NCBI GenBank assembly: GCA_900553595.1
Contig: USEC01000011.1
Span: 1-57,276 of the forward strand
Reading direction: 5' to 3'
From: an uncultured Prevotella sp.
Lineage (GTDB): Bacteria; Bacteroidota; Bacteroidia; Bacteroidales; Bacteroidaceae
DNA: 57,276 nucleotides
Numbering within the stretch: the first letter of the stretch is position 1; each line of letters starts with the position of its first letter. The notes below the pieces were generated by a model that saw only the letters and a list, made by a program, of their open reading frames with translations, searched no databases and was not told where the DNA came from. Both the position numbers and the translations under genes were made by a program. Below are positions 8,105-16,874 of the stretch, in pieces.

Positions 8105-8516
8105 TGTGTTGCAGGAAAAAATGGTGGACGAAGAACTCCTGACCGCTTTCTTCGCACCGAGCCGCCACATGCAGATGGCCGACGGCGGCTTCACGGGGCG
8201 TGTGATGAGGCGCATACCTGAGGCAATGCCGGTGCGCCAGCGTCTGGCTTACTCCTTGTGGACACTGCTGTGTACAGCGGCATGCCTTGCAGTGTTCTTC
8301 GTAACCGACGGCGTGGCATTGTTGAAAGAAAGCTTCGGCAGCATTCTTGGCAGCGTGTCAGCAGCAGTGTCGCAGACGGTTGCCAAGGTCGATTTGTCGG
8401 CACTCCTGCCGGCTTCCCTTCCCGAAAACGCACTCTACACTGCGCCTCTTATGGTGGTGGGACTGCTTACTGTCATCGGATTTGTGGGACTCTACGGCGT
8501 GATGCAGTCGGAGTAA
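8085..8516 (+). CDS. Probable membrane anti-sigma-like protein
   Basis: The 143-aa protein has an acidic N-terminal cytoplasmic part with a short helical motif (EELLTAFFAPSRHMQMADGG, FTGRVMRRIPE), then a membrane helix at about 55-75 and another at about 118-140. The start lies inside the sigma gene, overlapping by 20 nt, which implies translational coupling. The layout of a cytoplasmic region plus membrane anchor behind an ECF sigma gene fits an anti-sigma factor. There is no recognisable zinc-type (H-x3-C-x2-C) motif. It may belong to one of the Bacteroidetes DUFs found in this position (DUF5056 is a guess). Confidence 0.7.
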   Translation: MTEKDNDVLQEKMVDEELLTAFFAPSRHMQMADGGFTGRVMRRIPEAMPVRQRLAYSLWTLLCTAACLAVFFVTDGVALLKESFGSILGSVSAAVSQTVAKVDLSALLPASLPENALYTAPLMVVGLLTVIGFVGLYGVMQSE

Positions 8517-8603
8517 GGGTGCCGCAGACGGTGCCAGCGGTGATTCCGCTTGGCGTTTTTATATAATGATTTGAGCAAGCGGCAGAAGGTCGGGGGTGAA
8601 AAA

Positions 8604-8747
8604 AGGAGTTATCGGAAGTTAGGCTTCGCCGGAAGTTAAACGGAAGATAACGGACAATAGTACAACTTGTTGAAAGATAGTGCTAATGTCCGTTATCTTC
8701 CATCCGCCGCAGGCGGATTAACTTCCTTCTAACTTCCGATAACTCCT
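8604..8747. repeat. Hairpin repeat element, copy B (nested inverted repeats)
   Basis: The outer arms 8604-8622 and 8729-8747 are a perfect 19-bp inverted repeat. The inner stem pairs 8644-8660 with 8683-8699 (one mismatch), and a small hairpin (TCCGCCGCAGGCGGA, 8703-8717) sits in the right flank. GGAAGTTA recurs several times in the arms. The core 8643-8699 matches copy A at 3132-3188 at about 51 of 57 positions. It lies between the convergent anti-sigma and PorE-like genes and could terminate both, but its size and nested symmetry suggest a dispersed element of MITE or REP type. Confidence 0.75.
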
Positions 8748-8769
8748 GTTTTCGTCTCTTCTTAAACCG

Positions 8770-10920
8770 TCATTCTATGAATATGTCGTAGTCGTCGGTC
8801 TGCTTGTCGTTGTCCTTGTCGTCGGTTGCCGACGACGCCTTTACAGCTTCCTTCTTCAGCTTTCCGTTCTCGTCGAACATTCCGTAAGTGGTGCGCAGCA
8901 CGATGAACTCGGTGCGTCGGTTGAGCTGATTGCATATTTCCTGCTTGTCGTTGTCAAGTTTTTTGATGAACTCTTCGGTCAGCACATCGTCCTCTTTAAG
9001 CCACGGATACTTCTCGGTGAGCTTCTTGCGCACGGTCTTAGGCTTGTCCTTTCCGTAGCCGACGGGCGAGAGACGGTCGCGTGAGATGCCTTTCTGCGTG
9101 AGATATTCCACCACCGATTCGGCACGGCGCTGTGCCAGCAGCTTGTTGTATTCGGCAGAACCCTTGTAGTCGCAGTGTGCCGACAGCTCTATGGTGACAT
9201 TGGGATTCTCGTTGAGCAACTTCACAAGTTCGTCGAGAGCCGCGGTGGATTCGGGGCGGAGCGTGGCTTTGTCGAAGTCGTAGAAGATGTTGTCGATGAG
9301 CACCGGGGCTGTGATTGAGGCCAGGGGGAACTGCAATACATACTCCTCCGACTTGTCGGTGACGGGTGCTTTCAGTTCCTCCTTGTGGTTGAGGAACCCC
9401 TTGCAGGTGGCGAGGAAGATGTAATCGACATCGGGGCGTATCACCTCTTCAAACGAACCGTCGCCCTTCACGCTGAGTTTCTTGTTGGTTCCGTCGCTGC
9501 CCACCATATAGACCTGCGCCGAAGGAAGCTCGTAGCCGTCCTGTTCGTACACCCATCCTTTCACGTTCTGTATTATTTCGGGGTTCTCGAAACTATATAT
9601 GTGGTCCCAGCCGCGGCCGTCGTTGCGGTTCGACGAGAAGTAGCCTCGGTTGTGTACACCCTCGAATGTCATGCCGAAGTCGTCGCCCTGCGAGTTGAGC
9701 GGATAGCCGGGATGGCTGAGATGATACTTGCCGTCCCTGCCCACGGAGGCTATGAAAATGTCGAGTCCGCCCATGCCGGGATGCCCGTCGCTTGAAAAAT
9801 AGAGGTCGCCGTTGGGTCGGAATGTCGGGAACGATTCGTTGCCCGGAGTGTTGATGGGTGCGCCGAGGTTCTCCACGCCGCCCAGTCCGGCCTCGGTCAG
9901 GCGCACGCGCCAGATGTCGAGACCTCCCATTCCGCCGGGCATGTCGCTTGTGAAGTAGAGCCACTGTCCGTCGGGCGAGACGGCAGGATGGGCATAAGCC
10001 GAGAGCGTGTCGCGTGTTATCTCCACCACAGAGGGCTTTCCCCATGCGGCATCGGAGCGGTTGGAGGTGGCAATCTTGGCGTAGCGGGGATAGGAAGGGT
10101 CGGTGAGACATTGCGTGAGATACATTGTCCGGCTGTCGGGGGTGAAGCAGGCGGCACCCTCATCGGCATCGGTATTGAGTCCGCCGGACACAGGTTCGGG
10201 TCGGCTCCAGTGTCCCTTGTCGTCCTTCTGTGAGTGGAATATGTCGGCATTCTTCGTTCCCGTTATGCCGCTGAGTTCGTTGCCTTGCGCCTCGTTGCGT
10301 GTGGATGAGAAGTAGATGTGCTCGTGCTGGTCGCCAAAGAGCATGGGAGAGTAGTCGGAACGGCGCGAGTTGAACATGTCCATCCGTTTCACAGTGTAGC
10401 GCGAACCTTGCTCTTTCCAGCGTGGGGCGTTCCTTGCCGAAGTCAGACCGTTCTTTGCCAGAGTCCTTGCGGCGTCGGCGTTGAGGGTGATGCCCCATGG
10501 TTTGCCGTCGGCTTCGTCGTAGGCTCCGTTGTCGAGGGAGTCGAGCACCTCGCGAAACAGTTCTTCCGCCTGTTTGTAGGCACCGCTCTTCAGAAGCTGA
10601 CGGGCATAGCAGAGGCGGTCGGTGGTGGTGGCTTTGTCGTAGCGTATGGCGTTGCCGTAAGCAGCCAGAGCCTTCTGTGTGGCGTTTATGCGCTCGTTGC
10701 AGTGGGCGATTTTCACGGCTATCTCTCCGCGGCGGGCCTTGTCCTTGGGCGAAGTCTTTGAGTAGGCTTGCTTGAACTGCGATGCTGCATCGTAATATTC
10801 ACCTATGGCGAGGTATTTTTCGCCTTTCTTCAGATTCTTGTCGGAGCCGCATGCGGCTGCGGTCATTGCGAGAATGGCAATGACAGCGAGTGTGATGTAT
10901 GATGAAAATGGCTTTTTCAC
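8770..10920 (-). CDS. PorE-like lipoprotein: TPR, PD40 propeller, regulatory-like domain, OmpA C-terminal domain
   Basis: This is an outer-membrane lipoprotein predicted to hold a complex to peptidoglycan. The 716-aa protein has a lipobox with Cys24 (MTAAACGS), TPR-like helices at about 28-150, and PD40/WD40-like blades at about 185-430 (repeated SPDGQWLYFTSD / RPNGDLYFSSDG-type motifs). A carboxypeptidase-regulatory-like domain follows at about 435-530, then an OmpA-type peptidoglycan-binding domain from about 540 (IELSAHCDYKGS, LAQRRAESVVEYL, NRRTEF). This domain order matches PorE of the Porphyromonas type IX secretion system. The tail is acidic. It lies 52 nt downstream of topB on the same strand. 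A general PD40-OmpA protein unrelated to T9SS remains possible. Confidence 0.88.
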   Translation of the reverse strand: MKKPFSSYITLAVIAILAMTAAACGSDKNLKKGEKYLAIGEYYDAASQFKQAYSKTSPKDKARRGEIAVKIAHCNERINATQKALAAYGNAIRYDKATTTDRLCYARQLLKSGAYKQAEELFREVLDSLDNGAYDEADGKPWGITLNADAARTLAKNGLTSARNAPRWKEQGSRYTVKRMDMFNSRRSDYSPMLFGDQHEHIYFSSTRNEAQGNELSGITGTKNADIFHSQKDDKGHWSRPEPVSGGLNTDADEGAACFTPDSRTMYLTQCLTDPSYPRYAKIATSNRSDAAWGKPSVVEITRDTLSAYAHPAVSPDGQWLYFTSDMPGGMGGLDIWRVRLTEAGLGGVENLGAPINTPGNESFPTFRPNGDLYFSSDGHPGMGGLDIFIASVGRDGKYHLSHPGYPLNSQGDDFGMTFEGVHNRGYFSSNRNDGRGWDHIYSFENPEIIQNVKGWVYEQDGYELPSAQVYMVGSDGTNKKLSVKGDGSFEEVIRPDVDYIFLATCKGFLNHKEELKAPVTDKSEEYVLQFPLASITAPVLIDNIFYDFDKATLRPESTAALDELVKLLNENPNVTIELSAHCDYKGSAEYNKLLAQRRAESVVEYLTQKGISRDRLSPVGYGKDKPKTVRKKLTEKYPWLKEDDVLTEEFIKKLDNDKQEICNQLNRRTEFIVLRTTYGMFDENGKLKKEAVKASSATDDKDNDKQTDDYDIFIE

Positions 10921-10972
10921 GTTGCTTTTTGTTTGGGGGTTATTGTTGTATGAGGTTGCTTTTGCTGTGTCA

Positions 10973-13054
10973 CTAAGCCTTGTCTGGGTTCTGCGGCGTT
11001 GCCGTTGTGGAGTCGAAACTGATGCGGTAGTTGCATCCGTTGCGCCAGTTGCTGCATCCGTAGGCAGTCTTTCCTTTTATTATTGTGCCTTTGCCGCAGA
11101 CGGGACATACGGTGCCTATGATGGAATCGGAGGCTGCCGGCTGCGCGGCGGGTGCTGCTTTGGGCTTTGATGGAGTCTTGGGCGAGGGCTTGGCAACCTT
11201 CTTCTTCGTCTTCTTCTTGAGGTCTTCGTCGGTGGTAACGGTCACATGGCGGTTGCTGTTGTCGCGTAATACGTCATAGACAATCTCCGTTATCTGCTGT
11301 TTCAACTCGCTGATGAACTCGGCGGCGTCGTATTTCTGGTGCTCTATGTCGCGGAGTTTCTTCTCCCAGATGCCGGTGAGTTCGCAGCTTTTGAGCAGTT
11401 CTTCGTGTATGGTGTCTATGAGTTCTATACCCGTCGGGGTGGCTATGAGGTTCTTTCGCTCACGCTTTATGTAATGACGCTTGAAGAGAGTCTCGATGAT
11501 TCCGGCTCTTGACGACGGGCGACCGATGCCGTTCTCTTTCAAGGCGGCACGCAGAGTCTCGTCCTCAACGAACTTGCCGGCGGTCTCCATGGCTCTCAGC
11601 AGGGTGGCTTCGGTATAGTATTTCGGCGGTGTTGTGGTCTTCTCTGTCAGCGTTGGAGTGTGCGGTCCGCTCTCACCTTTTGTGAATGAGGGGAGCGTGC
11701 GCTCTTCGTCGCCTTTCTTTTCTTCGTCGTCGGGAGCGTTTTGCTGCTGTTGCGCAGTGGTGTCGGTGGGTTGGGCATAGACGAAACGCCATCCCTGCGA
11801 GAGGATTTCCTTACCCGTTGTCTTGAATTCCACATCTTCAACCTTGCCGAGAACGGTGGTGGTGGAGAACTTACAGTCGGGGTAGAAGACGGCAATGAAG
11901 CGTCGGGCGATGAGATCATAAACATGGCGTTCAAGGTCGGTGAGACTTGTTGCCGGCACGCCGGTGGGGATGATGGCGTGGTGGTCGGTCACCTTTGAAG
12001 TGTCGAACACGCGTTTCGGCTTGATGAGTTTCTTGCCACGGAGGGGCGTAAGAAGCTGTTCGTAGCCGCGCAGACCGTTGAGTATGCTTCCGCACTTGGG
12101 GTAGATGTCGTCGCTTAGGAATTGCGTATCGACACGCGGATAGGTGGTCAGCTTGCGTTCGTAAAGTGTCTGGATGATGTTGAGGGTGGTTTCGGCACTC
12201 AGCGAGAATTTGCGGTTGCATTCCACTTGCAGTGATGTGAGGTCGAAAAGGCGTGGTGGCGCTTCCGTACCGTTCTTTTTTGACACGGAAGTGATGGTGA
12301 ATGGTTTGTCGGCAATGGTGGAAAAGGCCTGTTCGCCTTCTTCCTTTGAGGTGAACTTGCCTTTCGTTGCGGTGAAAGTGGTGTCGCGGTAGATGGTGGC
12401 GAGCGCCCAATAAGGTTCCGGAACGAAACTGTCAATTTCCTTCTGGCGGTTTACAATGAGTGCAAGGGTAGGGGTCTGCACGCGTCCGATGGACAGCACT
12501 TGGCGGTTCTGACCGTATTTCAGAGTGTAGAGTCGGGTGGCGTTCATGCCCAGAAGCCAGTCGCCTATGGCACGACTGAGGCCTGCAATGTAGAGGGGCT
12601 GGTATTCGCTCTGGTCTTTCAGAGTGCTGAATCCTTCGCGAATGGCTTCGTCTGTCATTGAAGAAATCCACAGACGCTTCACCGGACACTTTGCCCCAGC
12701 CTTCTGCATCACCCATCGTTGTATTAGTTCTCCCTCCTGACCGGCGTCGCCGCAGTTGATGATTCCGTCGGCAGCCTGCATGAGTCGCTCGATTACGGCA
12801 AACTGTTTCTTTATTCCGTTGTCGTCGATGAGCTTTATGCCGAAGCGTGGCGGAATCATGGGCAGGGCTGCAAGGCTCCAGTGTTTCCACTGTTCGGTGT
12901 AGTCGTTGGGCTCTTTCAGGGTGCAGAGATGTCCGAAAGTCCATGTCACCTGGTAGCCATTGCCTTCCATATAGCCGTCCCTTTGGCTGGTGGCTCCTAT
13001 TATTCTGGCAATGTCTTTGGCGACACTTGGTTTCTCGGCTATGCAGACAATCAT
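10973..13054 (-). CDS. topB: DNA topoisomerase III
   Basis: This type IA topoisomerase breaks and rejoins single strands to decatenate DNA. The 693-aa protein starts with the Toprim domain (MIVCIAEKPSVAKDIA, with acidic residues in the NCGDAGQEGE motif near 100-108). It has the catalytic tyrosine at about residue 305 in LTTYPRVDTQFL and the GRPSSRAGIIETL region. A Lys-rich linker leads to a C-terminal cysteine-containing module (CPVCGKG ... GCSNWRNGCNY) of topoisomerase zinc-ribbon type. The start at 13054 was chosen over the upstream in-frame codon because the promoter box at 13100-13107 lies between them. Confidence 0.95.
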   Translation of the reverse strand: MIVCIAEKPSVAKDIARIIGATSQRDGYMEGNGYQVTWTFGHLCTLKEPNDYTEQWKHWSLAALPMIPPRFGIKLIDDNGIKKQFAVIERLMQAADGIINCGDAGQEGELIQRWVMQKAGAKCPVKRLWISSMTDEAIREGFSTLKDQSEYQPLYIAGLSRAIGDWLLGMNATRLYTLKYGQNRQVLSIGRVQTPTLALIVNRQKEIDSFVPEPYWALATIYRDTTFTATKGKFTSKEEGEQAFSTIADKPFTITSVSKKNGTEAPPRLFDLTSLQVECNRKFSLSAETTLNIIQTLYERKLTTYPRVDTQFLSDDIYPKCGSILNGLRGYEQLLTPLRGKKLIKPKRVFDTSKVTDHHAIIPTGVPATSLTDLERHVYDLIARRFIAVFYPDCKFSTTTVLGKVEDVEFKTTGKEILSQGWRFVYAQPTDTTAQQQQNAPDDEEKKGDEERTLPSFTKGESGPHTPTLTEKTTTPPKYYTEATLLRAMETAGKFVEDETLRAALKENGIGRPSSRAGIIETLFKRHYIKRERKNLIATPTGIELIDTIHEELLKSCELTGIWEKKLRDIEHQKYDAAEFISELKQQITEIVYDVLRDNSNRHVTVTTDEDLKKKTKKKVAKPSPKTPSKPKAAPAAQPAASDSIIGTVCPVCGKGTIIKGKTAYGCSNWRNGCNYRISFDSTTATPQNPDKA

Positions 13055-13099
13055 TGTTTCTTGTTGTTTTGGTGATGTGTGGACAGCAGGTGCCCGTTG

Positions 13100-13129
13100 C
13101 AAAGTTAATGAAAAAAAAGAAGAGCACAA
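13100..13129 (-). promoter_or_regulatory. Promoter of topB
   Basis: The minus strand reads TAACTTTG at 13107-13100, an exact -7 box. A TTGTG at 13129-13125 is a possible -33 element with a 17-nt spacer. The ATG is 46 nt downstream. Confidence 0.6.
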
Positions 13130-13154
13130 GGGTATTTGTGCTCTTCTTTGCTCG

Positions 13155-13228
13155 TGATCCCGTTGGGATTCAAACCCAAGACCTTCAGAACCGGAATCTG
13201 ACGCTCTATTCAGCTAAGCTACGGGACC
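13155..13228 (-). tRNA. tRNA-Arg (anticodon CCG)
   Basis: The minus strand folds as a 74-nt tRNA. The acceptor stem is GGTCCCG/CGGGATC, followed by T8-A9, the D stem GCTT/GAGC, and the anticodon stem TCAGA/TCTGA with loop TTCCGGT, so the anticodon is CCG reading CGG. The variable loop is AGGTC, the T arm TTGGG-TTTGAAT-CCCAA, and the discriminator base A. The 3' CCA is not encoded. It lies between topB and lptD. Confidence 0.95.
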
Positions 13229-13319
13229 CTCTTTCCGCTTCATGCCCGTCGGAACGGGAAGCGACTGCAAAAGTACAAAATTAGTTTTAATAAAACGAAT
13301 GAAACGGTAATTTATTCCA

Positions 13320-16172
13320 TCAATACCATTGCACGGCGTTGCTGTATCCGCTTCGTTTGTCGTATTTGAGGGCGTCGGTGAGTGTGGCGGCGTTGCATCT
13401 GAACGAGAAATTGTAGCTCGTGTATGGCTTGAGCACCACCGAACAGCTCATGTTGAAGCAGTGGAGGTCGCGCTGCAACGACGCCGTTGTCATCGACATG
13501 TCGTGCCGTTCGAAGTCGTAACCCGTAGAAAACGATATGTTCCAGCCGTCGCTGAGGCGCAGATTGCCGCTTACGTTGAGGTTCTGCGAGAACTTGTAGG
13601 GGTAGCGCATGGTCTTCTCGTTGAACTTGCCACCTGTGTTTTCGCGCATGGTGATGCCGTAGCCGAAGGTGAGCGACCATGGCATATTGAAGCGCATGTA
13701 ACCGTCATTGTCAGTTTCCACTTTGCCTCCGCCGCTCTTTTTCTTTGCTCCGCGCTGACCTTCCACCATTATGTCGTCCACGTTGCTTTCTATATCGGTG
13801 TCCAGACCGTCCTCGTCGTCGGTGTTCTTTTTGCGTTTCCGGTCGTTGGAATCGTTGTCGCTGCCGCCGCCGAACCATTTCTTTATCTTGTCGGGAGTGA
13901 GTGTGAACGAGAAATTCTGCGATGTTCCTTGGAAGCGTCCCCATTTGCCCATGCCCCAGAGGGTGTGGTTGCCGACGTAAGGAGTGCCGTTCTTGTCGAG
14001 TTCGTAGGCGTAGGAGGCGAACACGGCGGTCATGTTGAAGGTGTAGTTCTTCCACCATTTCAGACGGATGCGCATGTTGAGGTCGCTCAAAGGATGTGTC
14101 TTTGCCGCGAAGTTGTAGCTCATGCTCAGTGCCAACTCATCGATGAGGCTTATCTTTTTTATTCCCGTCGTGTCTTTGTCCGACTTCACTTTCATCTCGA
14201 CATTGTTGGAAATGTCGAACGAAACGCTTCCCGTGTTGCCCCTTCCGGGTACGCCGTAGAGCGAATTCTGGTATGGGGAGTATTCCACGAGCGACACGTT
14301 GCCGTCGGCATCGGTCTTCTGATAGGTCGTCCAATAACCGTAACGCGAACTGCCGAAGTCGGGAGCGTAGTTGAAACTCACTGCCGGGGTGAGCACATGG
14401 CGCACTGCCTGTATCTTGTCGCCGAATATCTTCTTGTTCGGAATATAGAATCCGTAGAGCTTGGTGGACATTCCCATGCTCATGCTCCAGTTATAGACAT
14501 TGTTGAAACCATAGATGGTATCGGTCACTTCTGTTTGCCGTTTGTCATCCCACGAGCGCATGATTTTGTTGGAATACATGCGGTCTTGGAAGTTGAACGA
14601 GGGGCTTACATTGATGTAATTGAACAGTGTGAAATTGCCGCTGACGGGTATTGAGTGGTTCCATCCGTTGCGCCAGTCCTTTATCAGACTCGAATGCATC
14701 AGCTTTTCTTCCTTTGTGTTGATGCTGTTCGAGATGTGTCCGGTGTATGACATTGATATTTTCTCATACCAACGCTCGTCGCCTACGGCATGTTTCCGCT
14801 TGAAAGGGTAGAAGCGGCTTATTGAGATGTTGAGGTCGGGGAGTGTCATGCTGATGGTGGAGTCGCGCATGTTCTGCGACAGGTTGGCGGTGCTGCTCAG
14901 CGAAAGACCTATGCTCGAGAACGTGGTGCTCCACGAAACGGATGATGTTCTTGTGGACTGTGTGAGCGACTGCGGGTTGTACAGCGAGTTGAGGTTGTTG
15001 CGCTCGTAGCTCGATGTGGCGAAGTTTACGCTTGCAGAGAGCGAACTGTACGGGTTGGCCTTGCTGTCCTGACGGTGGCTCCATTGTATCTTGAAGCTCT
15101 TCTGACGCGAGAAGTCGGGCATGCCTTTGTCTCCTGTCTTCGTGTCCTGATAGCTGAAATAGAAGCTGCCACCGTATTTATAGCGGCGGTTGTAGTTGGA
15201 TGCGGCTGACAGTCCCCATGAGCCTTTGGTGTAAATCTCGCCCAGAAGCTTCAGATCCCACTTGTCGTTTATGGCGAAATAGTAGCCTCCGTCGCGCAGA
15301 TAGAAGCCGCGGTCGCTCTCATCACCGTATGACGGCATGATGAATCCGCTTGAATAGCTCTTCGTGAATGGGAAGAAACCGTATGGAATGGCAAGTGGCA
15401 ACGGCACATCGGCAACGACAAGGTATGCCGGACCGAAGGTGACATCCTTGCCGGGACGCACCTTTGCTCTTGATAATGCTATGTAGAAGTCGGGATGTTT
15501 GGCGTCGCATGTGGTGTAACGGCCGTGTTGCAGATAAATGTCGCCGTTGGCGTTGCGCTTTGAAATCTCGCTTCGCAGGAATCCTTCCTGCTGCTTTGTG
15601 TTTACGTTGGTGATGAGACCCTTTTGCGTTTTGAAGTTGAAAGCCATCGTGTCGCTTTCGTATTCGTCCTTTCCCATCTTGAAAACGGGGGTGCCGGTGA
15701 GCCTCTTTCCCGAAGCGTCGGTGGTGTCGACGACGCCCGTTGCATGCACGATGCTGCTGTCAAGACTCATGTGAATCTTCTCACTGGCAAGGTCCATGTT
15801 CTCGTATTTCACTGTGGAACTGCCGTAAAGTCGTGCTGTCTTCGTCGTGGCGTCATACACGAGCGAGTCGCTTGCGGTGTAGTTCACGGGCGAATTGATG
15901 CCCGTCGCCCGCTGACGGTTGATGGAGTCAAGCCTTATCGAGTCGTCAACGGCTTTGTTGTGATGGTAGATGGCGAGTTGGAGCGAATCCATCTTTGTCG
16001 TGTCAATAGCTGCGACAACCACAGTGTCAGCCATGACAGCGGTGTCGGCCGGCATTATGGAGTCGTGTTGCTCCGTCTTTTTCTTCTTTTTCTGTGATGC
16101 GGGCAGTTCGCTGCCAGCCATTACAAAGATGAAGGCGAAGAGCAGAAGTGCTATGACAGTCTTTATTCTCAT
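13320..16172 (-). CDS. lptD: LptD-like outer-membrane LPS assembly protein
   Basis: It is predicted to insert lipopolysaccharide into the outer leaflet of the outer membrane. The 950-aa protein has a signal peptide (about 1-24) and a Lys/Thr/Asp-rich linker. An OstA/LptA-like beta-jellyroll lies at about 95-250 (DSLVYDATTKTARLYGSSTVKYENMD begins it). A long C-terminal beta-barrel runs from about 255 to 950, rich in alternating aromatic strands (for example GSFYFSYQDTKTG, YNFSFRCNAA). The PLPLAIPYGFFPFT region is typical of Bacteroidetes LptD proteins. A stretch near 770-830 is rich in Asp/Lys/Arg and is probably an extracellular or periplasmic loop. It follows the HD-domain gene by 20 nt and is probably co-transcribed with it. 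Confidence 0.87.
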   Translation of the reverse strand: MRIKTVIALLLFAFIFVMAGSELPASQKKKKKTEQHDSIMPADTAVMADTVVVAAIDTTKMDSLQLAIYHHNKAVDDSIRLDSINRQRATGINSPVNYTASDSLVYDATTKTARLYGSSTVKYENMDLASEKIHMSLDSSIVHATGVVDTTDASGKRLTGTPVFKMGKDEYESDTMAFNFKTQKGLITNVNTKQQEGFLRSEISKRNANGDIYLQHGRYTTCDAKHPDFYIALSRAKVRPGKDVTFGPAYLVVADVPLPLAIPYGFFPFTKSYSSGFIMPSYGDESDRGFYLRDGGYYFAINDKWDLKLLGEIYTKGSWGLSAASNYNRRYKYGGSFYFSYQDTKTGDKGMPDFSRQKSFKIQWSHRQDSKANPYSSLSASVNFATSSYERNNLNSLYNPQSLTQSTRTSSVSWSTTFSSIGLSLSSTANLSQNMRDSTISMTLPDLNISISRFYPFKRKHAVGDERWYEKISMSYTGHISNSINTKEEKLMHSSLIKDWRNGWNHSIPVSGNFTLFNYINVSPSFNFQDRMYSNKIMRSWDDKRQTEVTDTIYGFNNVYNWSMSMGMSTKLYGFYIPNKKIFGDKIQAVRHVLTPAVSFNYAPDFGSSRYGYWTTYQKTDADGNVSLVEYSPYQNSLYGVPGRGNTGSVSFDISNNVEMKVKSDKDTTGIKKISLIDELALSMSYNFAAKTHPLSDLNMRIRLKWWKNYTFNMTAVFASYAYELDKNGTPYVGNHTLWGMGKWGRFQGTSQNFSFTLTPDKIKKWFGGGSDNDSNDRKRKKNTDDEDGLDTDIESNVDDIMVEGQRGAKKKSGGGKVETDNDGYMRFNMPWSLTFGYGITMRENTGGKFNEKTMRYPYKFSQNLNVSGNLRLSDGWNISFSTGYDFERHDMSMTTASLQRDLHCFNMSCSVVLKPYTSYNFSFRCNAATLTDALKYDKRSGYSNAVQWY

Positions 16173-16192
16173 TGTCTGTTATGGATGTCTTG

Positions 16193-16729
16193 TTACTCAA
16201 AAAGACGGTGCATTTCGCGGAAACGTTCTATTGTGTCGCCTCCGAACTTGGCAAGACTCTTTTCCGCTTGCTCCACTGTCTTTTGTCGGTCGAGGTGTGT
16301 CTTCGAGAAGAACTTGTCGGCATAGCATATCAGTTTCTCCTCCATTGTCTCTGGCACAAGACTTGTGTGCGGCAGAGGCAGGTTCTGTTTCACTATGTCG
16401 TCGAGTGTGAGTCCGGCTCCGGTGTGGCGTTCGCACACTCTTGCATACTTCTCCGGCAGACCCTCTTTTCTAAGTATTTCGGCACCGCACACGCCGTGTC
16501 GGATGTACGGTTCGGTGCCGTGGCATTCTATTCCTGGTGCATTTGTGAGCACGATGCCTATGTCGTGAAGCATTGCTGCATCACGCACGAAACCGGTGTC
16601 GATGTGTAGTTCGGGGTGTAACGAAGCAATCTGCAGCGCGAGTTGCGCCACAGATTGGCTATGTGTGACGAGAATGTGGCGCAGAGCCGCATTCCCGTTG
16701 TAGTATTTGTCGATTATTTCCTGAAACAT
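16193..16729 (-). CDS. HD-domain phosphohydrolase-like protein
   Basis: The 178-aa protein carries the metal-binding HD set: His23 (THSQSV), His55-Asp56 (MLHDIGIV), His78 (IRHGV), His102 (ERHTG) and Asp138 (CYADKF). This pattern belongs to the small HDIG/HDc proteins that act on nucleotides or phosphoesters, and the substrate cannot be deduced. It lies 20 nt upstream of lptD on the same strand. The 145-nt gap to the carboxyltransferase gene upstream has no obvious promoter box. Confidence 0.88.
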   Translation of the reverse strand: MFQEIIDKYYNGNAALRHILVTHSQSVAQLALQIASLHPELHIDTGFVRDAAMLHDIGIVLTNAPGIECHGTEPYIRHGVCGAEILRKEGLPEKYARVCERHTGAGLTLDDIVKQNLPLPHTSLVPETMEEKLICYADKFFSKTHLDRQKTVEQAEKSLAKFGGDTIERFREMHRLFE

Positions 16730-16874
16730 CTTGGTTTGGAGTTGTCGGAATATAAAGAATCCGTCGCTCTTTCAGGGCGTCGGGAAGTGGAAGCCGATAC
16801 CGCTTTTGTCGCAGACGGAGCGGCTGGTTTCGACTTCCATTGATTCTTTATTTCTTTAACTTCTGAAAAGGATT

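Noticed and set aside
8085..8516. Zinc-binding anti-sigma domain
   Set aside because: No His-x3-Cys-x2-Cys motif is present; the anti-sigma call rests only on topology and coupling.
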